In this document: piece by piece, positions 1 to 10,315 of the stretch | Layout: each line of letters opens with the position of its first letter | Numbering within the stretch: position 1 is the stretch's first letter | Notes under the pieces: model-generated | The model's input: the letters and a program-made list of their open reading frames with translations, nothing else | Databases searched by the model: none | Told to the model about the DNA's origin: nothing | Program-made: the position numbers and the translations under genes | Source of the DNA: Trebouxia sp. TZW2008 | Lineage: Eukaryota > Chlorophyta > Trebouxiophyceae > Trebouxiales > Trebouxiaceae | Length of the DNA stretch: 47,894 nucleotides | Direction of reading: 5' to 3' | NCBI GenBank assembly: GCA_002118135.1 | Contig: BDIU01000329.1 | Location: forward strand, 1 to 47,894

Positions 1-65
<65 letters not shown>
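1..65. repeat. (GT)n microsatellite
   Basis: An uninterrupted GT dinucleotide run occupies the left edge of the window. Cys/Val ORFs across it are artefacts of the repeat. Confidence 0.97.
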
Positions 66-66
<1 letters not shown>

Positions 67-84
67 CACGGTACACTCACCAGT

Positions 85-309
85 GGGACGGTACACTCAC
101 CAACCCTTTAAATCTGGGTTTGCTTTCTGTACATCTCACAGCAACTCTTGTATGTCCCACTGTCCGGATGTCCCACTCCTCTAGTTTACTACATGAATAT
201 AGTAGAGATATAGGGTAGTGGGACAGTGGGACAGTGGGACATAAAAGAGTTGCTGGCAGATGTACAGAAAGTGATCCCAGATCTAAAGGGTTGGTGAGTG
301 TACCGTCCG
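85..309. mobile_element. Foldback/MITE-like inverted repeat
   Basis: Two arms of about 80 bp are imperfect reverse complements. The left arm begins near 85 (ACGGTACACTCACCAACCC, then TTTCTGTACATCT and AGCAACTCTT), and the right arm, ending near 309, reads the same series inverted (AAGAGTTGCT, AGATGTACAGAAA, GGTTGGTGAGTGTACCGT). A loop of about 60 bp rich in GTGGGACA repeats separates them. A further copy of the terminal ACGGTACACTCACC lies just outside the left arm. No coding capacity is seen. A non-autonomous foldback transposon is the simplest reading. No clear target-site duplication was found. Confidence 0.6.
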
Positions 310-516
310 AATGTCCCAGGTCGGTTTGTGAGCGTTGCTAGCTGCGCGAACGTCTGTTATGCATGTGATCATGTCTGCAGTGATTGCATCAAATAGATAT
401 TGTTGAAGCTTCAGGTGAGTGAGTTGCCAAAACAGGACCAGGCCTGACAACACCAACACCACCCTTTGCCATGGCAGGGTGCCTAGGGTTAGCGACACAA
501 GCTGAGAATCAAACAC

Positions 517-670
517 ATGGCAAGCTGGGTCAACAACACAGCAAAAGCTGAGTGTCTGGGTCAACACAACAAAGTGCAGGCTGAGTGTCTGAGTCAACAC
601 AACAAAAGCTGAGTGTTCAAGTCAACAATCTGCAGGCTGAGTGTCTGAGTCAACTAAGTGCAAGCTGAGT
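517..670. repeat. Degenerate minisatellite
   Basis: GCTGAGTGTCTGAGTCAAC and close variants recur about five times, separated by ACAACAAA-type spacers, with a period of roughly 30-45 bp. No gene is seen between the foldback element and the helicase relic. Confidence 0.75.
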
Positions 671-720
671 CAGGCATCACTCCAAGCAAGGCTGGTCTGC
701 TTGGTTAATTTCTTCTTGAG

Positions 721-1526
721 TCAAGTACCCCTTTTGATCAAGTATCTAAGGCCTTGTATGGAAGGCAGAACGATACAGCCTCTGCACTGCCCACCAGCAA
801 TCCAGATCTTCTGACCAACTGGCAGGCCGAGAGACTGCAGGTCACGCTTGGACACCTTTTGATTGAAAGTGGTGTAGCTTTGCCCCTGGATAGTGCGGCC
901 AATGCAGTGATACAAATGCTTCTCTAGCACGTTTGTGCAGATGTGGTTGCTCTGGACAAAGTCATAGCGCAGCAGGGCTTCCTCCAGCTGTTCGCCTGAC
1001 AGGTTATGGAAGGCTGAACTGGCACCGATTTCTGAGGGGCACTCCTTGATCATCAAGCACTCTGGATGCTGTTGCACAGCCAAAGCAAGCTGACTGCTGC
1101 TGCTGCCAACAAAAGGTAGTGTGCCCCTTGGCTGCATGTCATCAGCTGCGACATGGCATCAATACTTGGTATAATGTACTGAACAGCATCTGGTGCCTGT
1201 TCAGCAATTGCTGCAGCCTTGTTCTGGTTGGCGGGAGCCTTGCCAGGCTGTACTGAGCTGACATCAAGGGCCCTGATGAATTGCCAAAACAGCTCAGGCA
1301 CTGCAGAGTCCTTCACCAGGCGCCCTAGGTTGGCCCACTCGGCTGTGGTGTAGGGCAGCTTTGTGGTGTTGATGATGACGCAGCGCCTATCACCTTCTCT
1401 CATCTTCGACAGCTCCTGAGCATTATGGCTGCTAGCTCCAATGAAGTTGTGGAAGCTCTGGCTGAAGCGAGCGTCCCTGAACTTCGATCCAAGTCTGGCA
1501 ACAGACTTTGTCAGCAGCGTCTGCAT
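721..1526 (-). pseudogene. Relic of a virus/plasmid-type D5-like SF3 helicase-primase
   Basis: Two overlapping minus-strand frames (1526-1053, then 1137-721) appear to be consecutive parts of one protein separated by a frame change near 1137-1053. The first contains GDRRCVIINTT, then an aromatic-rich stretch ending FWQFIRALDVSSVQPG. That order resembles the C-terminal end of D5/SF3 replicative helicases of large DNA viruses and their relatives (an RR-f-x-v-i motif, then an f-Y-x-x-L-x-x-x-D segment, then a Pro/Thr-rich link). Walker A and B motifs and any primase domain are absent, so only a fragment remains. The second frame is unassigned helical sequence. No introns are needed, unlike the neighbouring genes. 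The call rests on motif order only, so moderate to low confidence. An unrelated intronless host ORF is the alternative. Confidence 0.4.
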
Positions 1527-2162
1527 CTACAGTGGAAACAGTGTTAATCAGAGCAACGTCGGAATCTGAATGTGCAGACGCTGCTGCACGATATAAAAGC
1601 AGGCAGCGTTGCAATCATGCAACCAGTGTGCAGACCGAGTGCCAGAAACCAGTCATAACAGTGGGCCAGCATCTCCTCAGGGTGAGGCATGTCGGTGCCA
1701 TTTGACACGTCCATAGTAATAAGCAGGGTATTGCATGGTGTGCGCATTGGCCAAAACATTTGCTCAGATGCAGGCTGTGCACAATCCCAAAATACGAAGA
1801 CAAGCAGTTTGCATCAGTGATATTAACGTGAAATGCCAGACATAGCTCACCGGATTGCATTCTGACCAAGCATCAGCTTGACGTCTGTATGACAAAGTGC
1901 CACACGGCAAGTTCTTTGAGCATGTCATCTGGCTAGCTGAATGTTTGACAGCATATACCAATCAGCAGCTTTGCAATCACTGCCAGTACTACTTCATACA
2001 CTGTAACATTCCCACAGAACAGTCTGAAGGCATGTCACTATGATTGCATGCCCCTAAATGCTAGCTAGCAAGGTCATGCGTTCTGCCTAGCAAGCATGTG
2101 ACTGATAATGACAACGCTGCTGATGGTGATGTTTATGCTGATGGCGACTGTGGTATGTGCAG

Positions 2163-4209
2163 GTGGCTGGACAGTGGGAAATCTGGATGAGTTTGAAGGG
2201 GCAATGCGTATCTTTGCAGAGGAAAGTAGCCATCAGGTGTGTTTTGCTAGCACATCAGTAGCATATCATGATAATCATGATGTACATGCTTGCCAAGCTT
2301 CTTGTCCGACAAGACTTGTCTGACAATGACGGTCATTGTCAGAGCACTGCAAAAGTCACAACATAAGCCGATTCAGACTTTGTCGTTTGTGCATCATTCA
2401 CTATAGGGTCTTTGAGCAACAATAATAGCAACAATAATTGCAGGCAAGAGTGTTGTTTTTGTCAGTGCTGCTGCAGGTGTATGCCATTGAGTACCATTTA
2501 GCGCCAGAATTCAAGTTTCCCACCCATTTGCACGAGGTGGAAGCTGTTCTGACTTGGGTTGCAGAACATGGCAAGTCACGTGCACATGGCGCAGAGCCTT
2601 CACGCATCTGCACAGGCACGAGCTGCATGCTGCCATAGTGTGATGGCTCATGTGCTATCTTGCCACAGTGAGCCATGTGGTAACTCAGCATGTCAGCTTG
2701 TGTGCTGACTCAGCGATGTGACTCATGTGCTGATTCAGCATGTGGTCACATGCCAGCTGTGACTTGTGTTGAGGCCAGACGAAGAAACCAACACTGTTAT
2801 ATGGGACTCAAGAGGTCACTGCAGTTGTGTCATTCAGCAGGACTGCAAAACTTCCCTGAATTATCCTCAGCAGGCGGCCATACGTCAGCTGTGACTTGGT
2901 GAAAAGCCGAGGACAGCCAGGCACCTGGCAAAAAGGGCCACGCCCTGCTTTCAAATCCAATTGCCTCAGCCTGCTCAAATGCATGTTGTGGTTTAAGCGA
3001 TGACCCAGCAGCCGGCAACATGTCAGCTGTGACATGTTTGAGAGCCAGGGACAGGCAGGAATCTGGCTACAAGGGCCCCACTTCAGCAAGGGAGCTTTTG
3101 CTGTACCCTGAAACTGCCCTGCCCTTCAACACAAAGGCAGGCTCAGAGAGCTGCACTGGCTACTGTCCACTAAGACTCGCTTTAGACTTTTGTCTCGTCA
3201 TAGCCGATTGAAATCCGTATAACATGTACTTTGGCACTTGGCCGAACATTGCTGTGGAGTGCCTGAAATAAAATTCCAGTTTGCAAGAATGTTGTTCCCA
3301 GACATAAGTTGTCATGATGTATGATTACGCTCAAACGCCTGACATCATAGGGAGCTCATGCATGGGCACATATGTATTCTGGCATGCTACAAGGGTGTCA
3401 GCAATTGCAAGCATGCGTGTTGATTGGTTAGCAAAGTGGCGTGTGTTGGCAGGGCAGCAAAGAGCTTGAGCATAGCTTGACAGCTGTCACTATAGTGTAT
3501 ACCTGGAGACCAGCAGCGTGTTGCTCTTTGCCTGGAATCTGTTGCCTCAAGGACAGGTATGCGCTGCATTTAGGACCAGTTCAACTGGTCTTCGGGAGAC
3601 TTGGAAGCCTTCTAGACAAATTTTGTGCTTTTCAATGACTACCAAACAGAAAGTTGGCTGCAGCAAAAGCGATATGTTGTCTTGTTTGGACCACAAATCT
3701 GAGTTCTACTGCAGCCACATAAGCAGGCATTTGCATCAGCACGCGCTTTGAGCAATGTGTCAGAGCACGTTGTCACATCCACATGCGTCCTACATGTCTT
3801 GACAGTTGAAGCAGATTTTGACAGCATCCTAGACGCAACATTGCTTGTGTTGAGACTGTTCTGCTGCAGTTTAGAACAAGTCTGCTGGCTGTTTGACGTT
3901 TAAGCACAAGACAACAGAACCATGCAGTCTTGCTGACACTCTGCAATCATGCTTGAGTGTGTCGTTCACCAAGATGACTCAGCATGTGTGTCATGCCTGC
4001 AGGACCACTCAGTCAAATGGATCACACCTTTGAATGCTGAATCTCACGGCAACCTACCTCCAGCACATGTCATCACTAATGGCTTTGACCCCCTACGAGA
4101 TGTCGGACACAGCTATATACACAAGCTATATATACACAAGCTTTGCAGAGGGATGGCACAACTGTAAGTTATGTACACCATGAAGACACGACTCATGGAT
4201 TCATTGGTA
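2163..4209 (+). pseudogene. Hormone-sensitive-lipase-type alpha/beta hydrolase, probably degraded
   Basis: Fragments appear in the order of an HSL/carboxylesterase fold. Exon 2163-2236 carries the oxyanion-side segment GWTVGNLDEFEGAMRIF after a phase-1 acceptor. Exon 2477-about 2600 carries VYAIEYHLAPEFKFP, the family Y-x-L-A-P-E block. A nucleophile-elbow exon then exists in three tandem versions (2734-3160). Exon 4001-4140 carries LPPAHVITNGFDPLRD with the acid Asp, and 4152-4209 carries HHEDTTHGFIG with the catalytic His. None of the three elbow versions is perfect: one has ADSACG, one has SSAGG followed by a stop, and the best conserved one (AVTCLRARDR, LLLYPETAL downstream) has Pro where Ser is expected. 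The Asp and His parts lie in different frames across a duplicated CTATATACACAAG motif. The exon carrying HGG was not located. It is either a decaying gene or one with unusual splicing. The second exon may end at a GC donor (ACAG/GCACGA). Confidence 0.6.
2734..3160 (+). repeat. Tandem triplication of the esterase nucleophile exon
   Basis: The anchor CAGCTGTGAC recurs at 2754, 2886 and 3024, spacings of 132 and 138 bp. In each copy it is preceded by an AG-CA acceptor-like junction and a GG/AAC/CAC-ATG codon string, and followed by a recognisable version of the LRARDR segment. Copy 1 reads ADSACGHMPAVTC, copy 2 SSAGGHTSAVTW-stop, copy 3 DDPAAGNMSAVTC. Confidence 0.75.
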
Positions 4210-4483
4210 ATGCTTGAGCAAGGCGAGCACCTCTGCAAGATTGATTGCACTAAATGAAAGCTGCACAACGCCTTGTCTGTGCAGGAAGCTTTGCAATTGT
4301 AGCATCATATGACTTGCTAGCACACATGTACAGATCCTCAAATCTATTTATAGCACCATTGCTATGCTGTAAAATTACAATTACAGGTCGAGGAACAGCT
4401 GGCTTGAGCATGGGATGCCCCTCACATGTGTGCAAGCAAATTGGCCTGGACAGCAGCTGTGAAGCATTCAAATTTCACACTTT

Positions 4484-5092
4484 TCAATTGAAGTGCAAGC
4501 GCTGCTGAACGTCTGTTGCAGGCAACAACACAGCTTCAGATTGGGAAAAATATTGATGCACAACATGTGCGAAATCCTTGAGCACAACTGCCCCATCTTG
4601 GAATTCGCTATATTCTGCTATACACTTGACAAGCTGTTCTTGACTGATATTTTGCAAGTCAGCCAGCTGCAGATCAGATCCATATTGCAGACGTTGAAGC
4701 TCATCTGCTACTTGCAACAATTCAGGTAGCTTCCAACCTGCTTGGCTCCAAACTTGCACAAACTTGGTCCACTTGACATGCTCTTCTTGGCTAAGGAATC
4801 CAGCACAATCTATAGTGTGCAAAAAGTCAAGGTCCAGCATGCCATCAGGCCTGTTCTTGCTGCCAGGTGGTCCAAATACAAAATCACTTGCTGCAGCATC
4901 AATGACGGCTACAAGCATCCGCAACACACCAAAGTCTCTGCCATCTGATTCTGTATCTGAGTCTTTGCACAATTCTTGTGCAGAAGCAAGACTTGTTTCA
5001 CACTGATCTGTGCTTGTGCTTTCTTGGCTTCTTGTGCACAATTTCGCTAGGCTCCTCAGCCTTGACTTCAGCCTGTCTGTTGAACAGCTCAA
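4484..5092 (-). CDS. Hypothetical protein, 202 codons, intronless
   Basis: I do not recognise this ORF. It is open for 202 codons without an intron, acidic to neutral, rich in Leu, Gln and Asp, with helical segments (ELLQVADELQRLQ and QLVKCIAEYSEF). The frame directly upstream is closed. Another frame just 5' of it (about 5140-5010) holds a charged stretch ending KKPRKHKHRS, so the true protein may begin there and cross a frameshift. Intronlessness in an intron-rich region and proximity to the helicase relic make an origin from a mobile or viral element possible, but nothing in the sequence proves it. Confidence 0.4.
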   Translation of the reverse strand: MSCSTDRLKSRLRSLAKLCTRSQESTSTDQCETSLASAQELCKDSDTESDGRDFGVLRMLVAVIDAAASDFVFGPPGSKNRPDGMLDLDFLHTIDCAGFLSQEEHVKWTKFVQVWSQAGWKLPELLQVADELQRLQYGSDLQLADLQNISQEQLVKCIAEYSEFQDGAVVLKDFAHVVHQYFSQSEAVLLPATDVQQRLHFN

Positions 5093-5838
5093 GACTGAGT
5101 GAGGACTGCCTCAAATCCACTGCAGACATCAAACTCAGTTCTTGCAGTTCTTGCACTGGTGGCTCGCACAGGGAAAGCCGTCTTCCGCAAGGACATCGTA
5201 CTTCCTGGCCAGCCTACCGTTTGTTCTTGTTGCTAGAAATGCGTGGCTTAGAAGTCCAACAACTCCCAGACCTTCGCTGCTTCTTTTCTTTTTCCAACTT
5301 GCCTGTAGGCACAGCTCAAACCTCACTGAGGAGTTAACACATTACCCTGAGTGAGCCATCACGAGATGCAAGCTGCAAGGAGTCACCTGACCACGCAGAA
5401 TTTGGGCTATGAGCCATTTTGAATTTGTATAGAGCTCGTGATTGGCCTCTGGACAACCTGTCTGCCTCCACTGTAGACTTACCGGTTGATACAGACCCGC
5501 CAGTTTCGCTGTCGATTGCTACCAAGCAGGGTTTTCTTTGATTTCTTTGCAATGACTGCACTGCAGAAGCATATTGCAGGAATTGAAACTGGGCCTGAAC
5601 GTCTCAAGACTGGAAGCCTCGGAGCCAGCATGGTGTAACATGCATGTGTCAATCCACATACATTGCTGCTGTGGCCGTATCTGATCAAGTGCTTACATTA
5701 CATGCCAAGACCGATCAAGATGAGTATCATGCACAGTAGCAGATTGGCATCCCGTGTAACACTCCAGGAAGCTCTGCTGAAAAGAACACAAATGACAAGA
5801 TTCAACTGTTTGTATCCTCATGTCCTATTTCAACTGGA

Positions 5839-8018
5839 TCAGCGCTGTTGCAACTCAATAGAAGACCCTGCAGGCGTACTGGAAGTCCAAAGTGAAGCGA
5901 CTTGACCAGATTTGCCCCTGATCAACCAGTATGACAAAGGTAATTGAAAGGAAATAAGCCCAAGAATGACAGCCCAGAAATTCTGGATAGGAGCATGATA
6001 GAAGCGGCATGTGTAGTACATGTCACCATCTATCAGAGACAACAACAGTGTGCAGAACAGGAAGGTTCCCACTATAATGCTTTGCTCCAAGGGTGACAAC
6101 CTTTGGGCTGCATGCCTGCATAACCCAGGGAGAACAAGTGAGCAACAGCACAGCATGCAAGCATGTGTCTTGTTTGGTCAGAAACCAGGATGCTACAGAC
6201 TTGTGAAATGAAGACAAGCTGAAGGCTTGCTGAGCAGAATGCATGCAATTGCTAAGGTCCATGACGATCAATTGCAACATTGGATGCAAGCTGATCGAGC
6301 ATCAGGGGCATGAATGATGCGCTGCTGGGGATGGCAAGCAGAAATTTGCAAGTGTGTAGATTACCTGATATCTCTTGCCAAAAACACAGCTTCTGCTGAC
6401 AACATGGCGACAAGTGCTGAGCCCAAGAAAACATGATCTGACATAAGGTGAGCAGGCAATGCTGACACCGCTCCAGCCTTTGTTAGGAAGTAAAATACAC
6501 CTGCAGACAAAGCTCTCAGTCTCAGCAGGATGCATCTCAGAGAAAGCAGATGCACATTGGCAAAGGGAGGCCTGCATCAGTATGCAATGCCAGTATGCAC
6601 CGTGTCTGATGCAACTGACGAAAGTGTGCATGTGCATATGACCCCAGAGACGCACATACACAAACGCATACACACAACAGGATGCAATGTTGGAATGCAC
6701 AATGTCTGATGCAACTAGGAGCATTGCTGGTGTGCATGCCAATCCAACTGCATACAAATGCAGCAGCGCATCTATGCTCAGCATAGTCTTGGTCTCAGGC
6801 ACCTGCTCGGTGTATCAAGTATATCAGCAGCCTTGTTGCAGTGATGCCAATGTACACTACTAGCTGCTCCACCCAAGGCTGTTCATCAAAAGCCAAGACA
6901 TCAGGTGCCAAGGATGCCATCTTGTAGCGTGTTGCCAAGAACAGAAATGGAAAGATTGGCCCATAAACTCTCAACACACGGTCAAACCAGACAAGTGAGT
7001 GAAATGCTTTTTTCTCAGCGCCAGTTGGGTCACCTGTCATACCACACGGCCATCAAAGTCAGAAGCCTGAAGCATGCAACCAGAGAAGATGTCATATGGC
7101 CTTGCAAGGCTGAACACGCTGCACACTTTACGTTCAACATGCACTGTGCATTGGGGAGGCATTGACGGATGGGAGCCTTGCATAGCGAGCACTTGAGCAA
7201 GCTGATGCTGAGGCATACAGAGGACTGCTCAAGGCTTCTTTACACTTCCACAGCATGCACTGCAGCATACAATCATGCAGAAATTGCATCCTTGCAGTAC
7301 AGAGATGTCCCTGAGAAGGATGGAAGAATTAGCATAAACAGTAATTACCTGCATAGAAAATGATGCCAACTGAGATGGTGACAAACCAAGCGGCCTGTAT
7401 GACTGACAAGACAATGGCAGCCAGTTGCCTGTCATCCTTGTGCAGCATGTTGCCAGCAGGGCGGCCCTGAGGAATGGGGACTTCCCCTTTTATGTATTCA
7501 GCAACCCTTGCTGCTTTGCCTCTTGAGCCTGGCTGCCTTTGGCGTAGATTATAAGACATGCTGCTGGTATACAGTTGCACTGTTGCCTAGACTGACCACT
7601 TTGAAGCTGAATGATCTGCCACCTGACAGCTGTGTCCGAAGCTTGGTTTTGACAAGATGTCACTTTACGCCAGCCTCTTCATATGCTGCAAAATTTTGAT
7701 GCAGGTGCTGAATCACTTGAGCCACCACCACACCAGCAGAGCTAACAGGGCAACAAAGTTGATGGCCACCACAGGTATGATATACCTGCAAGCAAAATTC
7801 AAAAGGCCTATGCACCCAGCGCGCGTTCAAAAGTATGAAGAGTCTGTGCATGCTGCTGCCACTCACTGTGAGTATCAGACGATCTCAGACCAGATGCACT
7901 CCAGCGAAGATTCTGAAGGTGGCTCTCGCGAACACGCCTGCCCTTCAAAGCTTCCTTGCTCAAGGTCGAGCAACGACTCAGACTCTGTCTCCGGCGCTTG
8001 CTTGCTCTGTGTACTCAT
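5839..8018 (-). CDS. Uncharacterised multi-pass membrane protein, 350 aa
   Basis: Six exons fit in phase: 8018-7891, 7785-7717, 7560-7349, 7033-6803, 6500-6365 and 6115-5839, total 1053 nt, 350 aa. The N-terminus (MSTQSKQAPETESES) is acidic and soluble. Hydrophobic segments follow in exon 2 (IIPVVAINFVALLALLVWWW), in exon 3 after a basic loop (MSYNLRQRQPGSRGK, then IVLSVIQAAWFVTISVGII), in exon 4 (GPIFPFLFLA and a second stretch), in exon 5 around SDHVFLGSALVAML, and two in exon 6, so about seven membrane passes. I do not recognise the family. Exon 1 ends at a weak donor (GTCTGA); the other junctions have GT and AG. The gene starts 306 bp from the divergent Rab21 start. Confidence 0.8.
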
Positions 8019-8324
8019 AGCGAACTGTGTTACAAGACTGACAAACTGACAAGCTTGGCTTCAATGATTGAAGTTCAATCGCAAGCTTCTGAACGACTTC
8101 GAGACTGTAGTCATGCAGTTACGCCGTCAGCTTGAAGTTTACCAAGCGCATTTTGCGAAAGCTCTGCAAGCCGTGTGCTGCATGCTTGCAAGGCTTCGCT
8201 CGGCCTGTGCGCGCATTGACGTGCTGACATCAAGGACGACAAGTTTCATTGTGCTGCTAATGTAAGAAAAAGAACGCGAGACCGCGAACGCCGCGTGAAA
8301 GCTACGCTATTGTATGACTGTCGG
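8019..8324. promoter_or_regulatory. Divergent intergenic region, membrane protein / Rab21
   Basis: The 306 bp between two opposite start codons must hold both 5' ends. It is locally CG-richer than its surroundings (for example GCGCGCATTG and GCGAACGCCGCG). No TATA box was recognised. Confidence 0.5.
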
Positions 8325-9631
8325 ATGTCAGCAGTGCACAAGACCATTAAAGTAGTGTTGTTGGGTGAAGGTGACCGCATTAAAGACCCTGCTTCAGCGT
8401 GCAGATTTCCACGTCATAAAACGCTTTCCGTGCAATCTCACGCTTGACTGGCTTTTACCGACTGATCTTGCAGGTCGAGTCGGCAAGACCTCCTTGGCAC
8501 TGCGTTTTGTGCATAATACATTCAACCACAGTCAGCAAGCAACACTTCAGGCTGCGTTTCTAACCAAACAGATCAGTGCTTGCGGACAGCAGTTGAGTTT
8601 CTGTTCAATTGTCTTGCTGTCCTGTTGTGTGTGCTACTTGAAGGCATACATCATAAGGTACTCATGCCTTGCTGTCTGCATTTACTGCAATCTTTCAAAA
8701 TGCTTCTGGGTAAACAGTATTCGATTGATTATTGTCCACAGGTGGAGTTGGCCATCTGGGACACTGCTGGGCAGGAACGCTTTCATGCCCTGGGTCCCAT
8801 TTACTACCGAGATGCCCAGGCAGCTCTGCTCGTATACGACATAACTGATGTGGACAGCTTCAAGCGTGTACAGACGTGGGTGCAAGAGCTGAAGCAAATG
8901 GTAAGCAAGGGCCAGCAAGGACATGCAATGCCCTCAACTGTATGCCAGCAGAAGGTCATATCTGCTGTAGCAGAGCCCAACATGCAATACTGTGGCTTGA
9001 CATGTCTGTCAGGAAGATGTACAAATTGCTGCCTGCGCTGCTGCAAACTGCGCTGATCATGCGTGCATCTTTCAAGCTGTCAGAATTGGATACTTGCAAC
9101 TGCAGTGCAGGTTGGACCATCCATAGTCATTGCCATCGCAGCCAACAAGCAGGATCTGCAAAAGCAGCAAACAGTAACATCAGTGCAGTCAGAATCTTAT
9201 GCAGCATCAATTGATGCCCTGCACGTGGGAACGTCAGCTAAGACTGGCGAGGGGCTAGTAGAGATCTTTCAAGCAATAGCAGATCAAGTTGTTGCAAGAC
9301 TCAACAAATCAGGTACCTACCTGTGCCAGTGCCACTCTATCAGATGTGCACGTGCTGTCACTCATGCAAATGCCAGCCTCCAAAGACACTTGCTTAGGAT
9401 GCACTTGTTGTGTAAGGTTTGCACAAGTGTTCAACATGCTGGTAGTCATCGCTGTCAAAAATCAAATGCGACTCAGCCCAGGGGCAACATCTCTTCCTTT
9501 AGTCCTCCTGTGCAAAGTTGTCATGATATTGTGCAGGAACCGGACAAGCTCCAGCGCACAGCAGGTTGTTGGTGATGGACGACAGTAAAGTTTCCAAGCA
9601 GTCAAGCCAAAAAAGCTTCTCGTGTTGTTGA
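8325..9631 (+). CDS. RAB21: Rab21-type small GTPase, 206 aa
   Basis: This is a Rab GTPase that in other eukaryotes acts in early endosomal traffic. Exons 8325-8370, 8474-8592, 8742-8900, 9111-9312 and 9537-9631 total 621 nt. All nucleotide motifs are present: P-loop GEGRVGKTS (residues 14-22), switch I segment ending [28 protein letters not shown] from residue 61, NKQD at 120-123 and TSAK at 149-152. The [19 protein letters not shown] block and the TLQA switch are typical of Rab21. The last exon ends in FSCC, the double-cysteine prenylation signal, which fixes the C-terminus. Intron 2 is odd: keeping the frame requires a CAG-CAG / GTG junction, yet the donor bases there read TTGAGT, so canonical GT-AG splicing would lose one base. 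The start codon gives the usual short Rab N-terminus. Confidence 0.93.
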
Positions 9632-10315
9632 AATGGTCAGCCCCGAAAGCAGTTTTGCCACATGTCACATTTGCAATCTGCTTCTGCCTGCTCTGGAAGA
9701 GCAGACTTTGAGAAAGGGGACGCTGCGGTCAACTGATGCCTCGCAAACACGCCCAACAGTCAAAGCCTGTTCAAATTTCTCTTGGCAACAGCCCTTACCT
9801 CTGTGATCTGTACATTTCCACTTGAGCTGGGCATGTGGTGTAATCATAACGTGCTGCCCTCCATGCTCAATTTGGGTCAGTGAAACATAACGCCAGCACC
9901 CGCGAACGGAGTAACGCTTACTCCTGCTACGTTGAGCTTGTGCGGATGCCCCTTTTCGAGCATGTCGTCGCGAATCTTACTGCCAGCGCAAATTGGCATT
10001 GCTTGATTGCGATGCCGAGCTCTGGGGCTGCGAGAGCGCAGCCGGTCAAACTTTGGCGAATGATCACGTTCAAGTGATCAGCGCGCCTGTCAAGTCTGCA
10101 TCATCGATGCGCCACGAAGAACGCCGGCGAGCCGCACTTTGAGCCAGATCACCAGAATTTTCGAGGTCGTGGAAAGCATGATGCAACAGCACGGCAGTCC
10201 CTCACTCGTGTCATGTTGGGATTTGAACACGGTTACTATGCGGCGTAAGGTGAAGTTTGCATGCTTTGCTGCCTCTTGATTGTCTTAGAAACATAAGGTG
10301 CAAGCTTGCGACCTT
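9632..10315. other. Intergenic region between Rab21 and rhomboid genes
   Basis: Only short ORFs without coding character are present on either strand. A TGTAA motif, the usual green-algal polyadenylation signal, lies at about 9839-9843 and could serve Rab21. The right half (9890-10260) is CG-richer with TGATCACGTTCAAGTGATCA at 10061-10080, a near-palindrome of unknown meaning, and probably holds the rhomboid promoter. Confidence 0.5.

Noticed and set aside
5553..5639. 28-codon + strand ORF starting MTALQKHIAGIE
   Set aside because: Too short, with no splice partner or family match; the opposite strand is equally open.
6504..6802. Cys/Leu-rich frame as an exon of the membrane protein
   Set aside because: Joining 6803 directly to 6500 restores a continuous frame; the intervening part is repetitive intron.
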